Positions 18,195 through 26,223 of a stretch of DNA of 64,000 nt are shown piece after piece (position 1 is the first letter of the stretch; each line of letters begins with the position of its first letter). The notes under the pieces were generated by a model that was not told where the DNA came from, made no database searches, and worked only from the letters and a program-made list of their open reading frames with translations. A program made the translations under genes and the position numbers. Location of the stretch: positions 1,302,001-1,366,000 of the forward strand of contig NZ_CP120733.1 of NCBI RefSeq assembly GCF_029542625.1, given 5' to 3'. The stretch comes from Tepidibacter hydrothermalis. GTDB taxonomy: Bacteria > Bacillota > Clostridia > Peptostreptococcales > Peptostreptococcaceae.

Positions 18195-19976
18195 ATGAAA
18201 GTATCAGTAGCAGAAAAAGAACTTAAAAAACTTAAAAATCATATAAAGCAGACTGAACAAATAATAAAGAATACAAAAATAAATGCACTGTGGGAGCATG
18301 AAGCAGCTCTTCGTAAAAAATTAAAACTTATAGCAGAAATACAGCAAATATTTAATAAAAAAAGAAATTCTACAAAACAAAAGGAAGCAAATAAATTATA
18401 TGAAAAATATGAGGAACTACTGAATTATGTATCTGAGAGATTGCTTTTAGACTATAATCAAAAAAATAATGCAGATCATAAATTGGAAGAAATAATAAGT
18501 TCAGACTATAAAAGTTATAAAAGTTCAGGATTGATGAATGTTTTGATTACAAAATATATTCCAAAGTTGATAAATGAAAAAATGGATATAATATTTCCTC
18601 AAAATCCAAAGGATGAATATAAACAAGCAAGAAAAATAAAGAGAACTATTTATCTACATTTAGGAGAAACCAATACAGGTAAAACATACAATGCAATGCA
18701 AAGACTTAAAAAAAGTAGAAATGGAATATATCTTGCTCCTCTTAGAATACTTGCATTAGAAAACTATGAAAGATTAAATAATGAAGGGGTAACATGTAAT
18801 TTATTTACGGGAGAAGAAGAGATAATCCATCAAAATGCAAATCATATTTCATGTACTATAGAAAAATTAAATATAAATGAAGAATTTGAAACAGCAGTAA
18901 TTGATGAAATACAGATGATATTTGATGAAAAAAGAGGAGCAGCATGGACTAAAGCGCTATTAGGACTAAGATGCAGGGAAATACATATATGTGGAGCATT
19001 AAATGCAAAAAAATTATTGATTGATATTATAAAAGACATAGGTGATGATTATAAGATCAAAGAGTATAATCGAAATATTCCACTTGAAATAGAAGAAAAG
19101 TCGTTTAGATATAAAGATGTTAAGGATGGAGATGCACTAGTTGTGTTTTCTAAAAAAAGAGTTCTTGAACTTGCTTTGTTTTATTCGAATTTTGGAATTA
19201 AATGCAGCATAATATATGGTGACTTGCCGCCGGAAGTTAGAAAGAAGCAATATGCTCAATTTTTAAATAAAGAAACATCTATTTTAATTACAACAGATGC
19301 TATTGGTATGGGGGTTAATCTTCCTATTAAGAGAATAGTCTTTATGGAGATAAAAAAGTTTGATGGAAAAGAGTTCAGATTTTTAAATTCTCAAGAAGTT
19401 AAACAAATAGCAGGCAGAGCGGGGAGAAAAGGAATTTATGATATTGGGTATGTTGCTGCATATGGAGATAATTATGAATTTATAAATGAATCTATTAATA
19501 AGAAAGATAACGATATTGAATATGCGGTTTTAGGTCCAAGTGAAGACATATTGAATATAGAAAATGTTTCTTTGACAGAAAAATTGTCAGTTTGGAGTGA
19601 GAAAGAATGTAATTCGTTATTATATGAAAAAATGGATATAGGTGATTATTTAATTGTGCTACATAATATAAGAACATATAAGCTTTCGCAAATTGATCAA
19701 TGGAAGCTTTTGAAGATACCATTTGATGTGGATAATAAAGAACTTATGGATACATTTATATCATATGTTGATGAAATATTTATCGCCAAAAGAAATGAAC
19801 TCTTCAAACCTATGTATAAATTTGAATCTCTTGATGAACTAGAAATTTATTATCAAAAGATAAATTTGTATTATTCTTTTGGGAAAATTTTTAGACTTAA
19901 TATTGATGAAGAATGGATATATGAAGAAAGGAAGAAGTTGAGTGAAAAAATAAATAATTTATTACTTAAGATATAA
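18195..19976 (+). CDS. SUV3-like superfamily 2 RNA helicase
   Basis: 593 aa; ATG at 18195 lies eight bases after AAGGAGG, better than the ATG two codons earlier. An N-terminal charged, probably coiled-coil region (about 1-145) precedes a helicase core with Walker A GETNTGKT (about 157-164), a DEIQ box in place of DEAD (about 237-240), and motif VI QIAGRAGRKG (about 415). GxTNxGKT with DEIQ is the hallmark of the SUV3/mitochondrial degradosome helicases rather than DEAD-box enzymes. Likely an ATP-dependent RNA helicase in RNA turnover; substrate unknown. No RNase partner is adjacent. Confidence 0.85.
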   Translation: MKVSVAEKELKKLKNHIKQTEQIIKNTKINALWEHEAALRKKLKLIAEIQQIFNKKRNSTKQKEANKLYEKYEELLNYVSERLLLDYNQKNNADHKLEEIISSDYKSYKSSGLMNVLITKYIPKLINEKMDIIFPQNPKDEYKQARKIKRTIYLHLGETNTGKTYNAMQRLKKSRNGIYLAPLRILALENYERLNNEGVTCNLFTGEEEIIHQNANHISCTIEKLNINEEFETAVIDEIQMIFDEKRGAAWTKALLGLRCREIHICGALNAKKLLIDIIKDIGDDYKIKEYNRNIPLEIEEKSFRYKDVKDGDALVVFSKKRVLELALFYSNFGIKCSIIYGDLPPEVRKKQYAQFLNKETSILITTDAIGMGVNLPIKRIVFMEIKKFDGKEFRFLNSQEVKQIAGRAGRKGIYDIGYVAAYGDNYEFINESINKKDNDIEYAVLGPSEDILNIENVSLTEKLSVWSEKECNSLLYEKMDIGDYLIVLHNIRTYKLSQIDQWKLLKIPFDVDNKELMDTFISYVDEIFIAKRNELFKPMYKFESLDELEIYYQKINLYYSFGKIFRLNIDEEWIYEERKKLSEKINNLLLKI

Positions 19977-20002
19977 TAAAAATAAGTATTAAAAAAGGTG
20001 AG

Positions 20003-20080
20003 ATGAAAATTATCAACTACAGTTATAGAAGGTTAAAGAAAAAACTTTTGAATGCTAGTTCAACTAGGTGCTGTATTTAA
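20003..20080 (+). CDS. Possible 25-residue peptide ORF
   Basis: ATG with an AAAAAAGGTGAG site 5 bases upstream; 25 codons then TAA, starting 27 bp after the helicase stop. The product is basic (several Lys/Arg) and ends in a cysteine pair. No family recognised. It may be a small protein, a leader, or the decayed start of a lost gene. Confidence 0.3.
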   Translation: MKIINYSYRRLKKKLLNASSTRCCI

Positions 20081-20195
20081 CTGTTATAATATCTTTTGGT
20101 GATCACATTAATATTATTCTCACACAATACATATGAGGAAATATTAAAAATAAACTAGAGATAACTTTAAAAACTGTAAATAAGTTTTAAAATAA

Positions 20196-20228
20196 GACAT
20201 ACAGATGTCATATTAACTTTATTATACT
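20196..20228 (+). promoter_or_regulatory. Candidate promoter with dyad for the GyrI-like gene
   Basis: TATACT (20223-20228) about 48 bp before the start codon, with a GACAT-acag-ATGTC dyad (20196-20209) at the -35 position. The region 19977-20275 otherwise holds only the small ORF noted above. Confidence 0.35.
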
Positions 20229-20275
20229 ATATTTAGTTCGTAGAAATGAACAAATAAAATGATGAGGTGGAAAAT

Positions 20276-20734
20276 ATGAAATATGAAGTAGTAACATTAG
20301 ATAAGAAAGTTGTTGTTGGAAAATCAATTAGAACAACGAATAAAAATGGACAATCAATGCAGGATATTGGATCAATGTGGAAAAAATTTATTAATGAATA
20401 TATATATGAGAGTATTAAAAATAAGGTTGATGAAAAAGGAATAGGGTTGTATACAGAATATGAGGGAGATGCAACACAATCTTATACGTTTATGTGCTGT
20501 TGCGAAGTTACAGAAACTGATAATGGTGATGGGCTTGATATAAAAATAATTAATGAAGGGAAGTATGCAAAGTTTACTGTTAAAGGTAATATGGTTAAAG
20601 TAGTAGGTGAAGCATGGTGCAAGATATGGAATATGGATTTGGATAGAAAATATGATAGTGATTTTGAATTATATCACAATGATTCAGAAGATATAAATAA
20701 CCAAACTATAGATATATTTATATCGTTAAATTAA
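20276..20734 (+). CDS. GyrI-like small-molecule-binding protein
   Basis: 152 aa from ATG at 20276 (an in-frame GTG at 20267 lies in the GATGAGGTGG site). Stand-alone effector-binding domain of the GyrI/AraC/BmrR C-terminal type: an N-terminal beta strand (MKYEVVTLDKKVVVGKSI), the middle GLYTEYEGDATQSYTFMCCCEV, and the GKYAKFTVKGNMVKVVGEAW segment that lines the pocket. No DNA-binding domain, so probably a ligand-binding or detoxifying protein. Single gene with its own terminator. Confidence 0.75.
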   Translation: MKYEVVTLDKKVVVGKSIRTTNKNGQSMQDIGSMWKKFINEYIYESIKNKVDEKGIGLYTEYEGDATQSYTFMCCCEVTETDNGDGLDIKIINEGKYAKFTVKGNMVKVVGEAWCKIWNMDLDRKYDSDFELYHNDSEDINNQTIDIFISLN

Positions 20735-20742
20735 TTTTAGAT

Positions 20743-20785
20743 AAAAAAGTGATGTAAATACAATATTTACATCACTTTTTTATTT
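20743..20785 (+). terminator. Bidirectional terminator, GyrI-like/DauR-like
   Basis: Perfect 18-bp arms (20743-20760 and 20764-20781) with A6/T6 ends, between two convergent genes. Confidence 0.9.
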
Positions 20786-20806
20786 AAAGTAATAGAGTGT
20801 ATATCT

Positions 20807-21463
20807 CTACTGATGATTTGAATTTTTTTTTATTTCATCTAAATATGAATAGACTGTAACTCTTGAGATACCAAGTTTTTCTGCTACTTTATCAACAGAG
20901 CCTTTAGTAAGAAAAATTCCTTTATTGAACATAAATGTCAACATTCTAATGCTATCCTTTTTTTTAAGGTTATTTAAATCTGTATTACCTATTGTTTTAT
21001 CAATTATGTTATCTATTACTTCGGTTACATTATCAAAAGGTTCTGCTTGAATTCCAGTATTATCGTTATTATATGGCTCTATTTCCTTGAAAAAATTATT
21101 TAAAAAACTTTTCATTTTCATTAAATCTTCGATTTCGAAATTTATGCAAAATGCTCCTATTACTTCTTCGTTTTCATCTCTTATAAGAGATGTGGAGGAT
21201 TTTATTTGTTTTCCATTTTCGGCTTTAAAAATGTAATTAGCATTGTAATCATTTTTGAAATTTTTTGATAGGAGAACTTGTTTGACAAGATGGTCAAATG
21301 ATTGTCCTGTTTGTCTACCTGTTACACATCCATTTGCAACATACACAACAGAACTTTGTGGTGTTGATAAATCATGTATTATTACTTCGCATTTATTTCC
21401 GAAAGAATCTGCTATCATATCAGCTAAAGCTTTATAAGGTGTTAATTTTTTCGATATCTTCAT
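20807..21463 (-). CDS. YheO/DauR-type transcriptional regulator
   Basis: 218 aa, ATG behind CGGAGTG. N-terminal PAS-like YheO domain (about 5-125, with CEVIIHDLSTPQSSVVYVANG and GAFCINFEIEDL) and a C-terminal HTH (DKVAEKLGISRVTVYSYLDEIKK). DauR members control D-amino-acid and diaminopropionate catabolism. It is divergent from a PLP enzyme and ridA, so it is probably their regulator. A long perfect palindrome lies 14-54 bp before its start, consistent with autoregulation (inferred). Confidence 0.85.
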   Translation of the reverse strand: MKISKKLTPYKALADMIADSFGNKCEVIIHDLSTPQSSVVYVANGCVTGRQTGQSFDHLVKQVLLSKNFKNDYNANYIFKAENGKQIKSSTSLIRDENEEVIGAFCINFEIEDLMKMKSFLNNFFKEIEPYNNDNTGIQAEPFDNVTEVIDNIIDKTIGNTDLNNLKKKDSIRMLTFMFNKGIFLTKGSVDKVAEKLGISRVTVYSYLDEIKKNSNHQ

Positions 21464-21476
21464 ATTTTCACTCCGT

Positions 21477-21517
21477 ATAAATTATTATATGATATATGAT
21501 ATCATATAATAATTTAT
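21477..21517. promoter_or_regulatory. 41-bp perfect palindrome, probable operator
   Basis: Arms 21477-21493 and 21501-21517 (17 bp each, perfect) around a 7-bp spacer, in the control region of the DauR-like gene. There is no T tract and the arms are A/T-rich with ATATGAT ends, so a protein-binding operator is more likely than a terminator. Confidence 0.65.
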
Positions 21518-21641
21518 TATACAAGTTAATATTATAATGAAGAATATTGAACTTATAATAGGTTGTTATTGAAAAAATACTCTTTTATTCTCAAAAAAAT
21601 GTAAAAAAATATACTCGATTCGAGGTTTGTATAAAAAATTA

Positions 21642-21670
21642 TTGACAATATATAAAAAAATATATAGCAT
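21642..21670 (+). promoter_or_regulatory. Promoter for the PLP enzyme-ridA operon
   Basis: TTGACA (21642-21647), 17-bp spacer, TAGCAT (21665-21670); TATAGC two bases earlier is the alternative -10. A CTCG-att-CGAG dyad (about 21613-21623) lies just upstream of the -35. The roughly 140-nt leader to 21811 has no recognised riboswitch. Confidence 0.55.
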
Positions 21671-21810
21671 GTAATTATAAATAAAATAGCTGTAACGTTG
21701 TAATAGAAAGAAAAGAGATTTTGTTTGCAAGAGTATTTTTTGCAAAAAAGTAAATGGTTTACATGGAAAAATGAATGATTTATATAAAAAATTATATGGA
21801 GGAGATTGTT

Positions 21811-22920
21811 ATGAAATATGTATGTAAAAAATGTGAAAATATATATGCGCCTAATCCAGAAGTGATAAAGTGTGAATGTGGAGGCGCTCTATGGCTTGAT
21901 TATGAAGGTAAGCTAAAAAAATCAGATATTCACCAAAATGATTTTACTATGTGGAGATATTCAGCAGCGTACCCTGTTAAAAGAGAAGATGTTAAAATTT
22001 CTTTTGGTGAAGGATTAACACCTTTTTCTACTATTGATTATAAAGAGTATGAGATTATAGTTAAACAAGATAATCTAATGCCAACGGGTTCGTTTAAAGA
22101 TAGAGGAGTAGCAATGGTGACTAATTATCTTAATAATCTTGGTGTAACTAAATTTACAGAAGATTCAAGTGGCAATGGGGGCTCTGCATTTGCAGGTTAT
22201 TGTGCTCTAGGACGAATTGATTGTAAAATATTTGTTCCAGCTGGAACTTCTGAAGGAAAAATAGCGCAAATGAAAGTTTATGGAGCGAATTTAGTTGAAG
22301 TAGAAGGAACACGAGCACATGTTGCAAGTGAAGCTATGAAAAGCATTGATGGAAGTATTTATGTTGGACATAATTGGCATCCCTTTTTTGTTCATGGAGT
22401 TAAATCTGTTGCTTATGAAATGTGGGAGCAAAATGGATTTAAGGCTCCTGATAATGTAATATGTGTTGCAGGGAATGGAAGTATGATAATTGGTGTTTAT
22501 TTAGGATTCAAAGAATTATTAGATTCTGATGAAATTGATAGAATGCCAAAAATATATGGTATTCAAGCTGACAACTATAATACATTATATCGTGAGTTTG
22601 TAGGAGATGACATTGAGTTTAAACCATTACCAACAATTGCTGAAGGTATATCTATTTACAAATCGACTAAACATGAAGAGGTTGTAGAGTTTGTAAAAAA
22701 AACAAAGGGTAAGTTTATAAGCGTAACAGAAGATGAAATCAAAAATGCACTTCTAGAAATTGGTGAAAAAGGATTTTATATAGAACCAACATCTGCAGCA
22801 GCATTTGCAGGTCTTAATAGATTAATTGATGAAAAGATAATTGACAAAAGTGAACAGACGGCCATCATAATATCTGGGAACGGATTAAAAGCAACCGATA
22901 AAATAATGAAATTATTGTAG
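21811..22920 (+). CDS. Threonine synthase-like PLP-dependent lyase
   Basis: 369 aa from ATG at 21811, behind GGAGG. Starts with a rubredoxin-like zinc ribbon (CKKC...CECGG, about 4-22), as in many threonine-synthase-like proteins, then a fold-type II PLP domain with the Schiff-base lysine in TGSFKDRG and the phosphate-binding SSGNGGSA loop. No thrB/thrC/hom neighbours; instead ridA follows 18 bp later. RidA clears 2-aminoacrylate/2-aminocrotonate, so a dehydratase or ammonia-lyase activity is more likely than threonine synthesis (inference). The divergent DauR-like regulator supports amino-acid catabolism. Confidence 0.8.
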   Translation: MKYVCKKCENIYAPNPEVIKCECGGALWLDYEGKLKKSDIHQNDFTMWRYSAAYPVKREDVKISFGEGLTPFSTIDYKEYEIIVKQDNLMPTGSFKDRGVAMVTNYLNNLGVTKFTEDSSGNGGSAFAGYCALGRIDCKIFVPAGTSEGKIAQMKVYGANLVEVEGTRAHVASEAMKSIDGSIYVGHNWHPFFVHGVKSVAYEMWEQNGFKAPDNVICVAGNGSMIIGVYLGFKELLDSDEIDRMPKIYGIQADNYNTLYREFVGDDIEFKPLPTIAEGISIYKSTKHEEVVEFVKKTKGKFISVTEDEIKNALLEIGEKGFYIEPTSAAAFAGLNRLIDEKIIDKSEQTAIIISGNGLKATDKIMKLL

Positions 22921-22938
22921 GTTAATAAGGAGGTAAAT

Positions 22939-23313
22939 ATGAAATCAATATCAACAAATAATGCATTGAAACCAGCTGGGCACTACTCACAAGCAATAGT
23001 TCATAACGATATAATATATATATCTGGACAATTTGCAATAAATCCTATAACGGGTGAGAAAGAGCATGGAACTATCAATGAACAAGTTGAAAGAGTGCTA
23101 AGTAACATTGAATTGATACTTAAGGAAGCCGGAAGTTGTAAGAATAAAATCATTAAGATGACGATATATATTTCAGATTTAGAATTATGGGATGAAGTTA
23201 ATGATACTTACAGTAAGTTTTTTAAACATCATAAACCTGCGAGGGTAATAATTTCAAGTAGAGAACTGCACTTTGGATTTTCTGTTGAAATTGATGCTAT
23301 AGGTTATATTTAA
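22939..23313 (+). CDS. ridA: RidA family enamine/imine deaminase
   Basis: 124 aa, strong AAGGAGGT site. YjgF/YER057c/UK114 fold: SISTNNALKPAGHYSQA start, IYISGQFAINPITGE, and the C-terminal block with the conserved arginine of PARVIISS and a VEIDAIGYI end. RidA hydrolyses reactive enamines released by PLP dehydratases. Its place just after a PLP enzyme of that superfamily makes a functional pair. Confidence 0.9.
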   Translation: MKSISTNNALKPAGHYSQAIVHNDIIYISGQFAINPITGEKEHGTINEQVERVLSNIELILKEAGSCKNKIIKMTIYISDLELWDEVNDTYSKFFKHHKPARVIISSRELHFGFSVEIDAIGYI

Positions 23314-23409
23314 TACTATATAATTTGAATTTCAGTATTACAGAACCAAGTTCCAAGTTTTGAAGAATTTACATTTGACTGTGATATACGCAAGATGATA
23401 TCATGTGAT

Positions 23410-23542
23410 TTATCCGAAAGCTAAAAGTTCTAATACTCCATCCTTTCAAGGTTGGAGATAAGAACTTAACAGCTTCTGGATTAGTTCAGCTAAAAATTCA
23501 GATGGAGTGAAAATTCCATCTGAATTAAGTTTCACTTTATCG
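23410..23542 (+). repeat. Dispersed repeat family B, copy B1
   Basis: Starts GAAAGCTAAAAGTT and ends ATTAAGTTTCACTTTAT, matching copies near 26.2, 47.1 and 55.3 kb (26.2 and 55.3 inverted). Contains two inner hairpins, CTCCA...TGGAG (about 23436-23458) and ATTCAGATGGA with TCCATCTGAAT. Lies just upstream of rnpB. No ORF. Confidence 0.75.
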
Positions 23543-23557
23543 ACAGACAAACTAAAT

Positions 23558-23906
23558 AATGAGTAAGTCGGATAGTCGCAGATGCCTTTATAGGCAGACG
23601 AGGAAAGTCCGAGCTCCGTAGAGCAGGGTGCTGGGTAATACCCAGTGGAGGCGACTCTAAGGATAGTGCAACAGAAATAAACCGCCACAATTAATTGTGG
23701 TAAGGATGGAAAGGTGAGGTAAGAGCTCACCAGCAGCTAGGTGACTAGTTGGCTATGTAAACCCCACCTGGAGCAAGACCAAGTAGGGACATGAAAAGAG
23801 GGCTGCTCGCTCTCGTCCCGTTGGTAGGTCGCTTGAGTCTACTGGCAACAGTAGGCCTAGATAGATGACTATTTAACACAAAACTCGGCTTATAGATTTA
23901 CTCATT
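23558..23906 (+). ncRNA. rnpB: RNase P RNA
   Basis: About 349 nt. Terminal helix formed by AATGAGTAA (23558-23566) and TTACTCATT (23898-23906). The universally conserved P4 strands are present: GAGGAAAGTCCGAGCTCC at about 23599 and the 3' partner ACAAAACTCGGCTTATAG near 23877. Catalytic RNA that matures tRNA 5' ends with RnpA. Ends are estimated from pairing and may be off by a few bases. Confidence 0.95.
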
Positions 23907-23933
23907 ATATTCAAAAATTATTAAAACAATCTC

Positions 23934-24283
23934 GGGGGCGTAATGGTCTCGACGAGGGTTTGGAACTTGAAGTTGCGAGTCGTGTTTTACTGGTTCATGT
24001 AAAAATCAGTACTTAAATATAAACGCAAACAATAATTACGCATTAGCAGCTTAATTAATGCTGCTCGTTCTACTAAGCTTAACCCGCAATCTTAAGTAGG
24101 GCGCCATTTTAGCGGGGAACTGTCTTTAGGATGTCTTGACTAAAGATCGAATAACTAAGACTAGTCTTTTTTAAAGCCTGCTGCTAGGTGTTAAAAAGAT
24201 GATATAAAAATTAGCAGCTACACTCGTAGAAGCTTTAAGGAAAAAACTTTCGGACAGGGGTTCAACTCCCCTCGTCTCCACCA
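23934..24283 (+). ncRNA. ssrA: Transfer-messenger RNA (tmRNA)
   Basis: 350 nt. 5' GGGGGCG pairs with 3' CGTCTCC, followed by ACCA; T arm GGTTCAACTCC near the 3' end. The tag reading frame is 24025-24054: GCA resume codon, then AANNNY-ALAA type tag (A-N-N-N-Y-A-L-A-A) and TAA. Rescues stalled ribosomes with SmpB and marks the product for proteolysis by the ALAA end. Confidence 0.96.
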
Positions 24284-24286
24284 GTC

Positions 24287-24329
24287 AAATCCGCGACAAC
24301 TACTAAATAGTTGGGTGTGGATTTTTTTA
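24287..24329 (+). terminator. Terminator after tmRNA
   Basis: Interrupted stem AAATCC...GGATTT enclosing CAACT/AGTTG, followed by T7. Confidence 0.8.
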
Positions 24330-24404
24330 TTTATATTTTTCTAGCTTGGAGCTATATTCAAAGGGCATACTATAGATATTAATACTTAAAGAAAGGATAA
24401 AGTT

Positions 24405-24854
24405 ATGAAAATTGGAATTATATCAGATACGCATGGCTTATTAAGGGACGAGGTTGTACAGCATCTTCAAGGATGTGAATATATTTTTCATGCAGGAGAT
24501 ATAGGAAGTGAAGAACTTTTATACGACTTACAAGAAATTGGGCATGTATATGCTGTTCGTGGTAATGTTGATAGAGAAAAATGGGGATATACTCTTCCTT
24601 TTAAAGTAAGTGGTGTTATAGATAACTTGAGGTTTTGTATGGTACATGATAAGAAAGACATTCCTAAAAATTTAGAGAATATTGACTTGATTATTTATGG
24701 TCATTCCCATAAATATGAGGATAAAGAGATACAAGGTGTACGTTATTTCAATCCTGGTAGTTGTGGAAAAAAGAGATTTTCGTTACCATTATCTATGGGA
24801 ATAGGTGAGATAAATGGAGAAAGAATACTGTTTGAGAAGATAAATATTATGTAA
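24405..24854 (+). CDS. YfcE/MJ0936-type metallophosphoesterase
   Basis: 149 aa, AAAGGA site. Calcineurin-like fold with all metal motifs: DTHG (about 8-11), HAGDIG, RGNVD, HD after FCMV, and GHSH (about 101-104) before the FNPGSCG end. The family hydrolyses phosphodiesters using Mn2+/Ni2+; the physiological substrate is unknown. Monocistronic. Confidence 0.88.
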   Translation: MKIGIISDTHGLLRDEVVQHLQGCEYIFHAGDIGSEELLYDLQEIGHVYAVRGNVDREKWGYTLPFKVSGVIDNLRFCMVHDKKDIPKNLENIDLIIYGHSHKYEDKEIQGVRYFNPGSCGKKRFSLPLSMGIGEINGERILFEKINIM

Positions 24855-24899
24855 TGCGTTGGTTGATAAATTAAGGTTAGCACTCCAATGCATTACATA
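24848..24899 (+). terminator. Hairpin over the phosphodiesterase stop codon
   Basis: 15-bp arms (24848-24862 and 24885-24899, one G-U pair) with a 22-nt loop, including the stop codon. No T tract on either strand, so termination would be weak; a stabilising or regulatory hairpin is possible. Confidence 0.5.
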
Positions 24900-24909
24900 A
24901 TATAATAGC

Positions 24910-25122
24910 TTAATTCTTATATTTTATAAATGTTTTATATAGTATCCAAATATATGAAACTATAAATATAGTCAATATTATTGAAAGGTGGTTTAAGAAA
25001 AATTGTGAAAAAGATGCGCCTAAAAGTATGCCTAATGATATAAGACAAATTTTAAGTAAACTATAATCCAAAATAGTATAATTTCTAGAAGCATTTAATA
25101 TTTTGTTAATCAAATTTTTCAT
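24910..25122 (-). CDS. Small membrane protein of unknown function
   Basis: 70 aa from ATG at 25122 behind GGGGGTAA; a longer frame to 25140 starts before that site. Short amphipathic N-terminus (KNLINKILNASRNY) then two hydrophobic helices (about 20-37 and 41-62). No family name recognised, though the LKICLISLGILLGASFSQFF stretch looks like conserved small clostridial membrane proteins. Confidence 0.65.
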   Translation of the reverse strand: MKNLINKILNASRNYTILDYSLLKICLISLGILLGASFSQFFLNHLSIILTIFIVSYIWILYKTFIKYKN

Positions 25123-25290
25123 AATTGTTACCCCCTTCATATAAGATTAGAGTATTTGTATAAGTATTTTATACCCAATAATTATAATTGTTAACATCTG
25201 TTAAGTTTATATTTAGAATTATAATTAAAAAATTTCAAAATAAAATTTGGTTTTTACAAAGACAGATAATGGAAGAATTATTATAAAACT

Positions 25291-25323
25291 AAAAAGAACA
25301 AAGCATTATGCTTTGTTCTTTTT
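25291..25323. terminator. Terminator of the TSUP gene (symmetric)
   Basis: 15-bp perfect arms (25291-25305 and 25309-25323). A tracts and T tracts on both sides make it usable by the leftward TSUP gene. Confidence 0.88.
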
Positions 25324-26077
25324 AGTTAATAATATCCAGTATCATCTTACCCGCTACTGCTAATGACATAGTTACAAATATAGGTTTTATGAGTTTTGAT
25401 CCTTTGTCTAGAGCAAGTTTTGTACCAAATTTTGCACCCATAATCATACATAGTGCCACAGGAATACCGTAGTAATAGTTTATTTGAGAGTTAAAAGCGA
25501 ATATTAATAAAGCTGTAATATTGCTTGTAAAGTTTAAAACTCTCGCATTTCCTGCAGCTTTTGTAAAATCAAATCCAAAAACACTTATAAGTCCGAATAT
25601 TAAAAATGAACCAGTACCTGGACCGAAAAAACCATCGTAAAATCCAAGACACAAACAAAGTAATATTCCTAATATAAGATTTTTCTTATTAAGTCCAGTA
25701 AACTTATCTTCTTTTCCTATTGATTTTGAGAATAGACTATATAAACCTACGAATAATATCATTACTAAAACTAATGATTGTAGTTTGTTTTGGTCTATCA
25801 TAAGAACTGTGTTAACTCCAAGTATAGCTCCTATTAAAGTGAATGGTATAAAATATTTCAATATGGAAAAATTAACTTTGCCAGATTTAGCAAAGCTTAA
25901 ACTACTGGTAAATGATGCGGTTGTAGAACAAAACTTATTTGTTCCAAGTGCTAAGTGAGGGGGAATACCCGCTATTAAAAATGCAGGTATGCTTATAAGA
26001 CCTCCTCCACCAGCTATTGAATCTACAAATGCAGCTAGAAAACCTGAGAAACATAAAAATAATAACTTAAAAATCAT
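25322..26077 (-). CDS. TSUP family (TauE/SafE) anion permease
   Basis: 251 aa, 8 or so membrane helices. The two TSUP half-repeats are visible: GGGGLISIPAFLIAGIPPHLALGTNKF in the first and FYDGFFGPGTGSFLIFGLI in the second. Family members export or import sulfite, sulfonates or other small organic anions; the substrate here is not predictable. Single gene ahead of its own terminator. Confidence 0.87.
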   Translation of the reverse strand: MIFKLLFLCFSGFLAAFVDSIAGGGGLISIPAFLIAGIPPHLALGTNKFCSTTASFTSSLSFAKSGKVNFSILKYFIPFTLIGAILGVNTVLMIDQNKLQSLVLVMILFVGLYSLFSKSIGKEDKFTGLNKKNLILGILLCLCLGFYDGFFGPGTGSFLIFGLISVFGFDFTKAAGNARVLNFTSNITALLIFAFNSQINYYYGIPVALCMIMGAKFGTKLALDKGSKLIKPIFVTMSLAVAGKMILDIIN

Positions 26078-26136
26078 TTTATCACCTACTTAATTAATAT
26101 CAATTAATTGTATCATAATATTAAAAATAATTGCAT

Positions 26137-26219
26137 AGCTAAAGGGAAACTTAATCTAGAAGCTGTTAAGTTTCCCCTTAAGAGTATGAATTCTTATAAC
26201 TTTTAGCTTTGGGATAAAT
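26137..26219 (-). repeat. Dispersed repeat family B, copy B2 (inverted, short)
   Basis: Read on the minus strand it begins AAAGCTAAAAGTTATAAG and ends AACTTAACAGCTTCTAGATT then AAGTTTCCCTTTAGC, matching B1 ends without its central part. Fills most of the TSUP/BCCT gap. Confidence 0.65.
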
Positions 26220-26223
26220 ATAT

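Noticed and set aside
21811-22920. Calling the PLP enzyme ThrC
   Set aside because: Context (RidA, DauR-like regulator, no hom/thrB) argues for a dehydratase/lyase; sequence alone does not settle it.
23446-23730. 94-codon minus-strand ORF
   Set aside because: It lies across repeat B1 and the 5' half of RNase P RNA; its sequence is explained by those features and has no ribosome site of note.
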